From NCBI GenBank assembly GCA_047967505.1, contig CM106538.1: a stretch of DNA of 64,000 nt; one strand, given 5' to 3'. Of this stretch, positions 46,769 through 56,785 are shown piece by piece (the stretch's first letter is position 1; each line of letters opens with the position of its first letter). A model generated the notes under the pieces. The model was given only the letters and a program-made list of their open reading frames with translations, did not search any database and was not told the origin of the DNA. The position numbers and the translations under genes were made by a program. The DNA comes from Dipteris shenzhenensis (taxonomy: Eukaryota > Polypodiophyta > Polypodiopsida > Gleicheniales).

Positions 46769-47093
46769 TGACAAAACATGCGTGCCTTAGGATCTATGGA
46801 GCGCTCTAAGGTGGATGGAACCTATGTGGAGACATGATGTAGAGAGTGCTCATGACATGTATCTCAAGTCAATTAGGTTCCAAGATAGATTAGCTTGGAC
46901 TCATAAAGAGAATCTTGAGATAGTGCAAAGTGCTTGATTGATATTACTTCAAATGATCCTCCCTTTTATAGGTGAGGGTAATTACATCCATTTGCTTGCT
47001 CACATGTGGGATATCTCCTCCATGCCATGTGGCAGCTTATCCTTTGCTCATACCTTTGCTCTACATGTGCTCATGGCACCACAACTCTCAACA
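46769..47093 (-). repeat. Nested element 5' LTR
   Basis: 325 bp, partner of 44470-44794, followed by the GAGGA duplication. Confidence 0.95.
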
Positions 47094-48679
47094 GAGGAAT
47101 TGAGGCTTAAAGCTCGAGTCTATGGAGGTGGCAATGGGGATGCTGCGTTCTCTGCCACTGCAAATGGCAAAGGTGGTTCCTCCACCAAAGGTGAGTCCTC
47201 TACTAGTGGTGACAAAAAGAAGAAGGGCGACAAGAAGAAGTTTTAGGGAGAATTCTTCTGCTGCACGAAGAAGGGCCATGTGATTGCAGATTGCCAGGTC
47301 AAGAAAGTAGATGAAAAGAATGGTACCCTGAAGAAGATAGATAAGGGGAAAGAGACAGCTAACACAGAAAAAGCAAAGCTGGATCTGTTTCTAGCCATTG
47401 AGGAAGAGTGTTCCTGAGTTCAAGAAGCTTCAACTATTGATTCATGGGTGTTGGATAGTGGTGCCTCCTATCACACGACCTGGAAGAAGGGTCTATATTG
47501 TTCCTTGCAACCTCTATAGGAACCCATCACTGTGACGGTTAGAAATAATGCAAAATGCCGTGTTGAGGGTACAAATATGATTTCATTTGTTTTTGTAAAT
47601 GGAGATGTTAAGAAACTATCTAATGTGCTATATGTTCCACAACTCAAGAGAAATATGCTATCAGTTGCTTCCATAACTGACCTTGACCATGAGGTGAGGT
47701 TCAACAAGACAGGAGCAAAAATTTTGGATAGTGATGGCAATCTTGTTGGCACCGGATTAAGGAGGAACAACTTGTATGATCTAAGTGCTCTTACAACCAT
47801 CACTGGAGTGGGCACAAGCAGACTTTGGCACAAAAGATTCGGCCACATCAGATTTGTAGTGCTGAAGGAGATGCAGAAGCAAGGTATGGTTGCTCACTTA
47901 CCTGCAGTAGTAGAAATCAAAGAATCTTGTGAAGCTTGCATGATGGGCAAGAAACAGAGAAAGGCATTAACACAAGAAAGCAAGAATAGAGCAAACGCTC
48001 CTTTAGAGTTGGTGCATGTTGACTTGTGTGGTAAGATGGCATGGGGGGGATCTTCCTATTTTTTATTGACCATCGATGACTATAGCAGGAAAATGTGGGT
48101 GTACTTTCTTCGCAAAAAGGCTCAAGCTTTTGGTAAATTGAAAGAATGGCTATAACTTCTTGAAAATGAAATAGGGAGAAAAGTGAAAAACATAAGATCA
48201 AATGGTGGTGTGTGTTTGTTTCTATAGAGTTTGGAGATTTTTGCAAGAGCAAAGGGATCAAGCGACAAACGATGACATCGCATATGCCTCAGCAAAATTT
48301 TATTATTGAACGTCGAATGCAGACCATCGTGGAGATGGGGAGGTGTATGTTGAAAGGTGTTGGACTGCCAAACCACTTTTGGACTGAGGTTGTCAATACT
48401 GCGGCTTACATCCTTAATTGCAGCTATACAAAGGCACTCAAAGGTAAAACACCACATGAGGCTTACAGCGATAAGAAGCCATCTGTCTCCCAGTTCAGAA
48501 TGTTTGGGTGTGAATGCTATGCGCATGTACCAGATAAAGAGAGAAACAAATTACAACCAAAAAGCACCAAATGTATCTTCTTAGGCTATTATGATAAGAA
48601 GAAAGCCTATAAGTTGTATGACCGAGAGGCAAAGAAGATCATAGTGAGCTGCAATGTGGTGTTCAGGAGCAGCCACTAG
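47094..48679 (+). pseudogene. Copia-C gag C-terminus, protease, integrase
   Basis: Gag resumes with EELRLKARVYGGG and a Lys/Gly-rich stretch, then a zinc-knuckle remnant FCCTKKGHVIADC after an in-frame TAG. The protease active site DSGASYHTTW is near 47454. GAG-pre-integrase follows: LWHKRFGHIRFVVLKEM and CEACMMGKKQRK. The integrase core shows HVDLCGKM, LTIDDYSRKMWVYF and HFWTEVVNTAAYILN. A stop and frameshift near 48153-48212 interrupt the core at the second catalytic Asp region. Confidence 0.9.
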
Positions 48680-50532
48680 TAGTGGAGGTAGAGAAGCTGT
48701 TCCACTTTATCATCAAGCAAAGAGGTAATTCACTATGGACCTGTCCCAAGAGCTATAAAGGAGGAGGAAATATTAGATGATGAAGGTATAAGTCACTAAC
48801 CTATTGTTACACCACCGAAAAAGCCATTGCCATGATGGGTAAGGTAGCTCTATGACCATGATTACCAAATGCCTACATTTGTTGAGCAGCATGCAGATGG
48901 ACCAAGGTGGTCTCAGAGAATCAAGGAGCAAAGGAGGGCTTCTACTCACATAGTCAATATGGCCTTGATGTGGCTGAGATTATTGCAAAAGTAAAGAAGT
49001 CCACAAGTTTGGAGGAAGCACTTGCAAACTAATATTGGAAAAATGCCATGCAAGTAGAATATGACAACATCATGAAGAATAAAAATTGGGAGCTGGTAGC
49101 TCGACCACCTAACAGAAGGGTTATTGGCACCAAGTGGGTTTGGAAGGTAAAGTACAAGGCCGATGGGACTTTGGAAAAGTACAAAGCCAGATTGGTTGCA
49201 CAAGGATTTTCACAGGTTGAAGGGTTTGATTTTTAGGAATCTTTCGCTCGGACGGCCAAAATGACCACTATTCGCACAGTACTATCAGTGGCTGCTCATA
49301 AAAAGTGGCAAGTTTATCAAATGGATGTTAAATCACCATTCTTGAATGGTGACCTCAAGGAGGAGGTGTACGTGACTCAGCCACTAGGGTTTGAGGCCCC
49401 CCATTCTAATAACAAGGTATGTAAGCTAAAGAAAGCACTGTACGGGCTGAAAAGGCCCCAAGATGATGGTACCAATGGATAGACAAATTCTTTCATAAAT
49501 TAAACTTCAAACGATGTGCCTCAAATGCTAACTTGTATGTGTACAGGAAGGTGGAAAATTTGGTATTATTGTTCTATATGTGGATGATCTCCTTATTATA
49601 GGTGACTATGAAGATATGATTCAATAGACTAGAAAGGCGTTGAGCACTAAGTTTGAGATGAAAAACTTAGGCTTGATACACTGTTGTTTGGGGATTCAAG
49701 TCTAGCAAGAGCCAGACAAGATCTTCATGTCTCAGCAAAATATGCAAGGGAGATCTTGAAGGTATTTGGTATGTCTGAGTGCAAGGAGATAGCTATAACT
49801 ATGGAGGTAAATCCGAGGTTATCTATGGAGGATGCCTCACTACTAGTAGACATTGGGAGGTACAGGAAGTTGCTCAGCAGTCTCATCTATCTATGCAACA
49901 CCAGACCGGCCATTAGTTTTGCTATTTGTGTTTTGAGTAGGTTCTCTAATAAGCCCTGGGAGAATCATTGGAATGTAGGGATGCGGGTGCTCAGGTATGT
50001 GAAGGGCACTCTTGATTATGGCATCACCTATGATACGAGCACTTCCTTGGCTGGTCATTGTGATTCGGATTGGGCTAGAGATGTTGATTCCAAGAAATTA
50101 GTTTCTAGATATTGTTTCTCTTTAGGTTTAGGTATCTTCTCTTGGATCAGTAAGAAACAACCAATAGTGGCATTGTCCTCTACTGAGGTTGAGTACAAGG
50201 CAGCATGTTTTGTTGCATGTGAACCAGTGTGGCTGAGGAGGATCTTATGGCACATGGGAGTGCAAGAGGATGAGGCAACTGTGTTGAAGTGCGACAATCA
50301 AAGTTGCATGGCCATTGCTAAAAATCTAGTGTTTTATGCGCACACAAAACATTCACTATGTGCGTGATTTGATTGAGGATGGGATAGTAGAATTGGTCTA
50401 CTATCCAACAGAGCAAAATGGAGCAGATATCTTCACCAAGGCACTTCGGAAGGATCAGCTTTAGGGTCATCTTCAGAGACTCGGCATTGGGCCAAGAAGG
50501 TAGTTCACCTACTAGTGGACATTAAGGGGGGG
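48680..50532 (+). pseudogene. Copia-C reverse transcriptase and RNase H
   Basis: RT: NKNWELVARPPNRRVIGTKW, KYKARLVAQGFSQVEGFDF then [39 protein letters not shown]. The catalytic YVDD is intact at 49576-49587 in another frame. RNase H (about 49950-50460) has CDSDWARDVDSKK, ALSSTEVEYKAA, KCDNQSCMAIAKN, then after a shift HYVRDLIEDGIVELVYYPTE and ADIFTKAL. At least five stops or shifts. Non-functional. Confidence 0.9.
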
Positions 50533-50570
50533 TGTTAGGTATGCTCAATGCCCCACCCTCCTATCCAAGG
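50533..50570 (+). repeat. Copia-C 3' LTR, left part
   Basis: The first 38 bp (tgttaggtatgctcaatgcc...ctatccaagg). Interrupted by the inverted solo LTR; resumes at 51241 after the duplicated CAAGG. Confidence 0.92.
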
Positions 50571-51235
50571 TGTTAAATTATATGATGCAGCAACACAAAA
50601 ACTGAACAAAGAATAGAGAGTACACAGCAAACTGGAGATGAAAAAAATTTTCCTTCAATACTAATGTAGTACAAATGATGGCTCCATCCACCCATGTGCT
50701 CCCACAGTGGAGCTTAGATGGCAATCTAAACATATACTAGAAGAAGAGCTACTAGTTGGAAAATTTGATCTAATCTGAACTCATCTAATACAACAGACTG
50801 TGGAGGTCGCCTCTTTATAGCTATGAGGGTGGTAGTTGGATCAATGTAGTCGGTGGAATCGACCAGTCAACCTAGTTGATGGAGCTGACTAGTCAACTTG
50901 TCGGTGGAATCGACTAGTCGTCCATGGAATATTCACTATATTGTCACCTCGGGGGCTCTCGCCCCCAAACCCCCACTAGGGGGGCTGCTGGCCCCCCTGG
51001 GACCCCTTAGTTGGGGCTAATTGGCCCGCAGACCCCAGTGAGAGCAAGGGGCTCCCACAAAATCACCTTTCTACCATCAACAGTCTCATTGATAGACCTC
51101 ATCTGACATACAAGTTAGGATCCATCTAGTGTCCTGGGCTCACACATGGCTTCTCCTCATATGGGGGCCTTACAACTTGAGCACCTTGGACCACTGGTGG
51201 TTACCAGAAGGGTGGGGCATTGAGCATATCTAACA
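50571..51235 (-). repeat. Solo LTR of the Copia-C family, inverted, inside the Copia-C 3' LTR
   Basis: 665 bp, tgttaaattata...atctaaca as written on the + strand, the reverse complement of the Copia-C LTR (TGTTAGATATGC...TAATTTAACA). It is flanked by the 5-bp duplication CAAGG (50566-50570 and 51236-51240). No internal region: either a solo LTR left by LTR-LTR recombination or an LTR-only insertion. It has an extra GC-rich hairpin-prone segment at about 50947-51055 not seen in the 5' LTR. Confidence 0.92.
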
Positions 51236-51240
51236 CAAGG

Positions 51241-51841
51241 TGCTCAAGCTGCAAGGCCCCCATATGAGGAGAAGCCATGTGTGAGCTCGGGACACTGGAG
51301 GGATCCTGACTTTGGATCCTGACTTGCATGTCAGATGAGGTCTATCAATGAGACTGTTGATGGTAGAAAGGTGGTCTATGTGAGTCTAGCCTATGGGCTA
51401 GGTAGGGTAGGTAAGCTGGTAGCACAATGAGGCACATTTTCTTGATTGTATGGGAGCCCCTTGCTCTCGTTGCGGTCTGGGGTATAGGGAATATTCACTA
51501 AATATTCCATGGACAACTAGTCGGTTCCACCGACTAGGTTGACTGGTCGGCTTCACCGACTATGTTGATCCGACTACCGCCCTTATAGCTATAAAGAGGC
51601 AACCTTCTAGTCCATTGTATCAGATCAGATCAGATCTTCCAATAGAGATCTTGCAGCTAGTAGCTCTTTACCTAGTATTTGTCTCGATTGCCACCTAAGC
51701 TCCATTGTGGGAGCACACGAGTGGACGAAGCCATCATTTGGACTACATCAGTATTGAAGGAAAATTTTGTTCCTCTCTAGTTTGTTGTGTATTCTCTATT
51801 CTTTGTTCAATTTCTACTCTGCTACACCGTGTAATTTAACA
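51241..51841 (+). repeat. Copia-C 3' LTR, right part
   Basis: The remaining 601 bp, ending gtgtaatttaaca, then the GGATC target duplication. Confidence 0.93.
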
Positions 51842-54030
51842 GGATCAAGCATCTAAATGCCCATTGTGAAGTACATGAGAGGATGACTGATGAGTGCCTA
51901 CTGCCTTGATTCCTCATCGGATTAAGGGATGCTAAGTTTCATGATCATCTATTCACCCTAAACCCCACATCCTTTGAGTTGTGTAGCAAGATTGCCATGA
52001 TCCTGGATGATAACATGAAGGATAAGGCCCAACCTGAGAAGTCACCAGTTTCTTCCTTAGTAGTATCTCATTCTAGTAAGATCATTAGCTCTGTGAAGGG
52101 CAAGGAAGCCAACCAAGTGACCAATGCCACAAACATGGATGAGGTAGCCCCAAACCTTTTGAATGGAGTAGCCCAATAGCTCAAGTTTGGGTTGGGAAAG
52201 CAAGGCCCGAGTAATCGGCACTTGTTTCCATGATGAGACAATGTGAAGTGTAGAATGTGCACAAGAAACCACCTAACAAATGAGTGCCCTCACCTAAGGG
52301 CAAGGCCGTCACTCTACTGCACTCATTGTGCTAGGTGGAAAAATCATGAAACTTCACAATGTCATTACCCTAAGCCAACTCCCCCACCCATGTACCAACA
52401 ATGGCAACCATTGTCCTTACCGGCTCCACCTAGTGTTTATAACTAGGAAACTTTAGCCTACAAGGAGCCCTCCAGGACAACTAGGCGCCAATACGAGCTC
52501 AAAATTTTCCATTGTTGCCACCACTAGTTCTAGGACCATAACCCCCACTACCTTGGATCACTCCCATAAACCAGGTAATCATTGAGGAGACACCAAGTGA
52601 GTGGGAGTACCTTGACTATGTCTTACCATCACCTGAGTCATCTCCTTGTGTCATGTGTATCAAACCAATTATCTCCATGATTCATCTCCATATGAGAGTC
52701 CTATGTGTTTTACTAGCACCCGAGTCATCTCCCTATGATAGTCATGTATCAAACCAATCAAATAAATCATTATATGATGTAAGATGATGAGTATATTTTG
52801 GTGTATCAAACAACTCCTACAATGCAATGAGCCAGGGACATGAACATCATAAATCATAGGCTGTCCATCTAGTGTTATACTTGCCAAGGTGTGCACCACA
52901 CTAGGGAGTGTCCGTACAAAACCATTGCTAACTAGGACATAGCCTGTTATAAATGTCAAGGGCCTCACCTGCTTAGGGACTACCAATACAAGGATGATCA
53001 ACCCACATGAGGAATTCAAATACCCCATTGTGCTTGGGTTGTGGGGTGAATCATCTCTATAAAGATTGCCCTATGAGAAGGAGTCCTAGACTGGCTCCTG
53101 ACCCAGAGACCAATATTAACTTACTAAGTATTGAAAGGGGCCAAGTATGCTCAATATCATTGAATGTGATCATGAGGGACCAGGCCAAACAAAGCCATGA
53201 GTAAGGAGCTCCATAAGCACACCAATAAGGAAAGGATGGATGCATCCCACAATATAAGGGCAATGGTTGATGAGCAAATGAAATTAAAGTGGGGGAGGGT
53301 TCATACTGAGTCATTATCCAAAGTGGCTCAGACAAAAAGATGACAACAGTCTCCACCTCAACATCAGTAGGACCTAGTTGACTAAATAGGGAACCCACCA
53401 CACCGTGGTCCAAGGTAAGTGGTAAGGCCATCAAGACATAGCTGTAAAGATGGGATTCAATTCCAATGGTCCAAAAAAATACCCCCACCCATCCCGCGAG
53501 AAGTAATGCTTGGTTGAGGAACAATGGTTAGTCTAGGGTTGTGAGGAGGGATTTGAGCAATGGCTTAAGACTCTTAAGAATATGGACACCTTTCACCCCA
53601 ATCATCAAGTGTCAAAGGGAGCTGTAAGGCCTTCGTACCCTAGATAAGTTGGATGAGATTGGTGAAGAACACTTTGTCAGGGAAGTCTTTACTATGACAC
53701 AAGATGTTCCCGACTTGGCCTCAAGCTATAGAGGATGAACAAGAATCATTTAATGGGTTTGAATAACCCCAGTCTAAGGGTAGAGAACCAATTGGTCAAC
53801 CATGGGATGTGGCTAAGCTACTTGTGTTCTTGTCTAGAAAGATAAAGATGCCCATAACAACCCTTCTCAAGGGAAATCCCATCCTCTAGAGAGATCTCTC
53901 CGATTGGATGAAGGGGCGGATGGTCAACTCAGAAGAGATGGACACCAAGGCTATCAAGGCCGCATGAAGAGCCAAATGTGCTAAAGATTCCTATTAGTGA
54001 ATTGGGTCAGTACTTCAAGAACGATGACAA
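51842..54030 (+). pseudogene. Host gypsy gag, segment 3 (capsid end and zinc knuckles)
   Basis: Resumes the gag cut at 43131 and matches 20590 onward (TSFELCSKI, ILDDNMKDKAQ). Zinc-knuckle-like clusters follow: CRMCTRNHLTNECPHLRAR with CTHCARWKNHETSQCHY (about 52250-52360), and CLGCGVNHLYKDCPMRR (about 53030-53085), then LLSIERGQVCSISLNVI. These parallel, in the same order, the clusters of the large gypsy polyprotein. Stops and shifts abound. No protease or RT could be recognised after about 53400. Confidence 0.75.
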
Positions 54031-54379
54031 AAATGCTGTAATTTTGATTTTCTTCCATAGTAAGAATGCCATAGTAAGATTTGGATAGCTTGAATGGAAC
54101 TTTCTTATTCAATCTTTGGACGATATAGGGCTAGGGCCTCTTTTTGTCTCTTACTTTGTGTTGGCTCTTTCCTACTGCTCTCGTAGGAAGAGCTGGGTAA
54201 CCTATGTTGCAGGGTTCCGAGGCTTTTTGTCACCTACAGATATATTGGGATTGTCGTTGTAGTATATATGTAGCTTAGGACCTCGAGTCGTGTTCCGGTG
54301 AGAGACGTAGGCTTAAGTGCGGTGAGTAAACATAATGCAAGCATGTGTAAAAGGCACGTAAACCATTGTTGTTGGGGTA
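54031..54379. other. Intergenic or LTR-like DNA, unassigned
   Basis: No coding similarity. It could hold the outer part of the 3' LTR of the large gypsy element, but no matching 5' copy lies inside the window. Confidence 0.35.
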
Positions 54380-54870
54380 ATGAAGGCTTTCGCCTTCATT
54401 GGGGGTTGTAGGGTTTAGGAGGAGTTTAAGGGTTCAGAAGGAGGTTCCAGGGTTTAGGAAGAGTTCAAGGGTTCAGAAGGAGGTTCCAGGGTTTAGAAAG
54501 AGTTCAGAGTTAGGAGGAGGATCCAAGGTTCAGAGTATAGTACATGGTGGAGAACTCGTCTCCCTCGTAGATCATTGAGTTTAAGGGTTTAGGAAAGCAT
54601 AGGAGTGGGAGAGGAAGAAGGTGTAAGAGCATGGGTGAAGTAAGAGAGAGAGGAGGAAGGAGGAGGAGGGAAGAGGAGGTGGGAGAGGGAGGAGAGAGGA
54701 GGAGGAGGAGGAGGAAGGAGGAGGAGGAGGAGGAGGAGGGAGGAGGAGGGAGGAGGAGGAGGAGGAGGAGGAGGAGGGAGAAGGGAGGAGGAGAGGGAGA
54801 GGATGGGTTGCAAGGTTGGAGGAGAGGGGAGATGGGTTGCAAGGTTAGGACATGCTTTTGGACGTGCAGT
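54380..54870 (+). repeat. 39-bp tandem units followed by polypurine repeat
   Basis: 54432 onward: at least two copies of a 39-bp unit (gttcagaaggaggttccagg then gtttaggaagagttcaagg). 54540-54860: the same flank, GGA/GAGG polypurine tract and gagaggatgggttgcaaggt end as in DPE2 intron 8; the last motif is itself duplicated here. Ser/Pro/Leu-rich minus-strand ORFs across it are artefacts. Confidence 0.8.
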
Positions 54871-55000
54871 GCAAGGAAGCATGGACACTTGAGACAAATG
54901 CTTGGAATACCAATGTAGACTCAACACAATGCCCCAAGAGTGTGGGCTTCATTCCATTATGGGGTATTTATACAAGTTGGAGAGCTTCCTTCTCTGCATG

Positions 55001-55292
55001 TAACACAAAGTCGTATCACAAAGTTGTAACACAAAGTTGTGTCACAAAGTCGTAACACATTCTCTCTCTTCATGTAGAAGTTGTAACACAAAGTTGTTAC
55101 ACAAAGTTGTAACACAAAGTTGTAACACAAAGTTGTGTCACAAAGTTGTATCACAAAGTCGTAACACATTCTCTCTCTTCATGTAGACAAACTCGTAACA
55201 CAAAGTTGTTACATAAAGTCGTAACATAAAGTTGTGTCTAGAAGTTGTAACACAAAGTTGTAACACAAAGTTGTATCACAAAGTTGTATCAC
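55001..55292 (+). repeat. 12-13 bp tandem array (acaaagttgtaac)
   Basis: About 20 copies of variants acaaagttgtaac, acaaagttgtgtc and acaaagtcgtaac, in three blocks separated by a ttctctctcttcatgtag-type spacer. Non-coding; the minus-strand Cys/Asp/Leu repeat peptide it would encode is a by-product. Confidence 0.9.
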
Positions 55293-55488
55293 CTTCTCTT
55301 TCTTCATAAGTTCATGTTGGCACAGAGTCAACATACTCCCGGATCCATTTTATTACCCGTCCTCGGGTTATGGATTATTTTGATTTCAGAGTTGAGATGC
55401 CATGTGCATAATCCAGTGGCTATTTAGCTTGTGGTATGCGAGTCGTTCCTGCTGTAATTCTTTTGCACCACACAATGTGTAGTCAATA

Positions 55489-55925
55489 GTCAAGAAACTT
55501 ATCTTCTCTTAAGGAGGGGTAGATGACTATGAATGTCAGAGGGGATCTCGTTGCTGAGGTTGCGGACGCTGCCATCGAATCTTCTTGGGAAGAGGTTTAG
55601 CGGGGGTCTCGTTGTGGAGGATTGGTATAAAAGGATGTTGGTCAAGAAGCTTATCTCCACTTGAGGGGTAGATGACTATGAATGTCAGAGGGGATCTCGT
55701 TGCTGAGGTTGCGGACGCTGCCGTCGAATCTTCTTGGGAAGAGGTTTGGCGGGGGTCTCGTTGTGGAGGATTGGTATAAAAGGATGTTGGTCAAGAAGCT
55801 TATCTCCACTTGAGGAGGGGTAGATGACTATGAATGTCAGAGGGGATCTCGTTGCTGAGGTTGCGGACGCTGCCGTCGAATCTTCTTGGGAAGAGGTTTG
55901 GCGGGGGTCTCGTTGTGGAGGCTGT
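55489..55925 (+). repeat. About 150-bp tandem repeat, three units
   Basis: The unit ggtagatgactatgaatgtc ... gatctcgttgctgaggttg ... cgggggtctcgttgtggagg ... ggtcaagaagcttatctcc starts at about 55518, 55667 and 55819. Copies are near identical. A partial unit (tttggcgggggtctcgttg) recurs at about 56037. Lies just 3' of the gypsy pol, probably in its 3' untranslated region or LTR. Confidence 0.9.
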
Positions 55926-56392
55926 CATTTCTTGCTATCTTGCATACATGTTGGATGCGATTGCACCAGTAGCATTGAGCGTGTAGATAATTAGTATGCA
56001 AGTTTGATATTTTTTGCATATAGGAGACGGCTGTGATGTTTGGCGGGGGTCTCGTTGCGGAGGCTGCAGACTCTGTTGCCAATTCATCTTGAGTTTTGGC
56101 ATAGCTTTGTGTACTGCGTGTGAATTCATTGCATGCTTTGAGAGTATGGAATGAAACTGTGTGATACTATTTTTTATGCAATCTATTATGTGCCTATGCA
56201 AAATCATGTGAGTGCATGTGATGTGTCTAACTATATGCTTATTTGTGGGATTTGATAGGGAAACTAAGACGCAAACATCCCTAACGTGCAAAAAAACGTG
56301 CATATGCAGTGAGTGTGCGTGTAAGAATCTAGTGCAAACTATATGTGCAAAAACGTGCATATGCGAGTGAGTGCTTGTGATACAATCTAATC
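55926..56392 (-). other. DNA between gypsy integrase and tandem repeats
   Basis: Contains repeated gtgcaaaaacgtgcatatg/gtgagtgtgcg motifs (56285-56375). The end nearest integrase is shared with the relic at about 24370-24440. No convincing ORF: the minus-strand 141-codon frame is His/Ile-rich and unmatched. Confidence 0.45.
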
Positions 56393-56785
56393 CTAACTAA
56401 GGAAGACTTGGTTTCCCAAATCTTCGTTTTTGTCGGGGATGGCTCGCGTGTTGATGTAGTAGCGCTTCAGTCGGCTCCCGTTTATTGTTGTGTTGAATTG
56501 GACTCCATCAAGTGTTTCAAGTAGCACAGCTCCAATGGGATTCATCTTGCGTACTCGGTAGGGTCCTTGACCTAGATATTTCAGTTTTCCCTTGTGTACT
56601 TTGGCATTGTATAACAGGACTAAGTCGCCTTCCTTGATGTCTTTAGCTTTCAGATTCCTGTCAAACCATGCCTTTCTTCGACGTTTTTCTGTTGTCATGG
56701 CATGATAAGCGACTAGTCTGGTCTCTGTATGCTTTTCCAACTGACAGAGCCTTTCTTTCAAGGACTCATGATCACCCATGCGTTC
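56393..56785 (-). pseudogene. Gypsy integrase C-terminal domain, separated by one stop codon
   Basis: The frame of the large polyprotein continues here after an in-frame TAG (56786-56788) and runs about 130 codons from ERMGDHESL. It includes AWFDRNLKAKDIKEGDLVLL and the GQGPYRVRKM module (GPY/F), typical of gypsy integrase C-termini. No chromodomain follows. Removal of this part would leave integrase without its DNA-binding tail. Confidence 0.85.

Larger units (their letters stand above)
44470..47093 (-). mobile_element. Non-autonomous LTR retrotransposon nested in Copia-C gag
   Basis: A 2624-bp element with two 325-bp LTRs (about four differences by eye) and the target duplication GAGGA (44465-44469 and 47094-47098). 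The exact tRNA-iMet primer-binding site complement lies beside the right LTR and a polypurine tract beside the left, so it runs on the minus strand. The 1.97-kb interior encodes none of gag, protease, integrase or RT. Part of it (about 45640-46400) is distinctly GC-richer than the rest and could be captured DNA. Confidence 0.93.
43137..51841 (+). mobile_element. Copia-C: Ty1/copia retrotransposon with two nested insertions
   Basis: Bounded by the GGATC target duplication (43132-43136 and 51842-51846). The 5' LTR is 43137-43759; the 3' LTR starts at 50533 and ends at 51841, split by an inverted solo LTR. The span of 8705 bp contains a 2624-bp non-autonomous element in gag and the 665-bp solo LTR, leaving about 5.4 kb of Copia-C. 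A gggggg polypurine tract (50524-50532) precedes the 3' LTR. All genes are recognisable but broken. Confidence 0.95.

Noticed and set aside
55001-55292. CRISPR-like array of short repeats with spacers
   Set aside because: Repeats are 12-13 bp, contiguous, without unique spacers of constant length, and the context is plant retrotransposon DNA.
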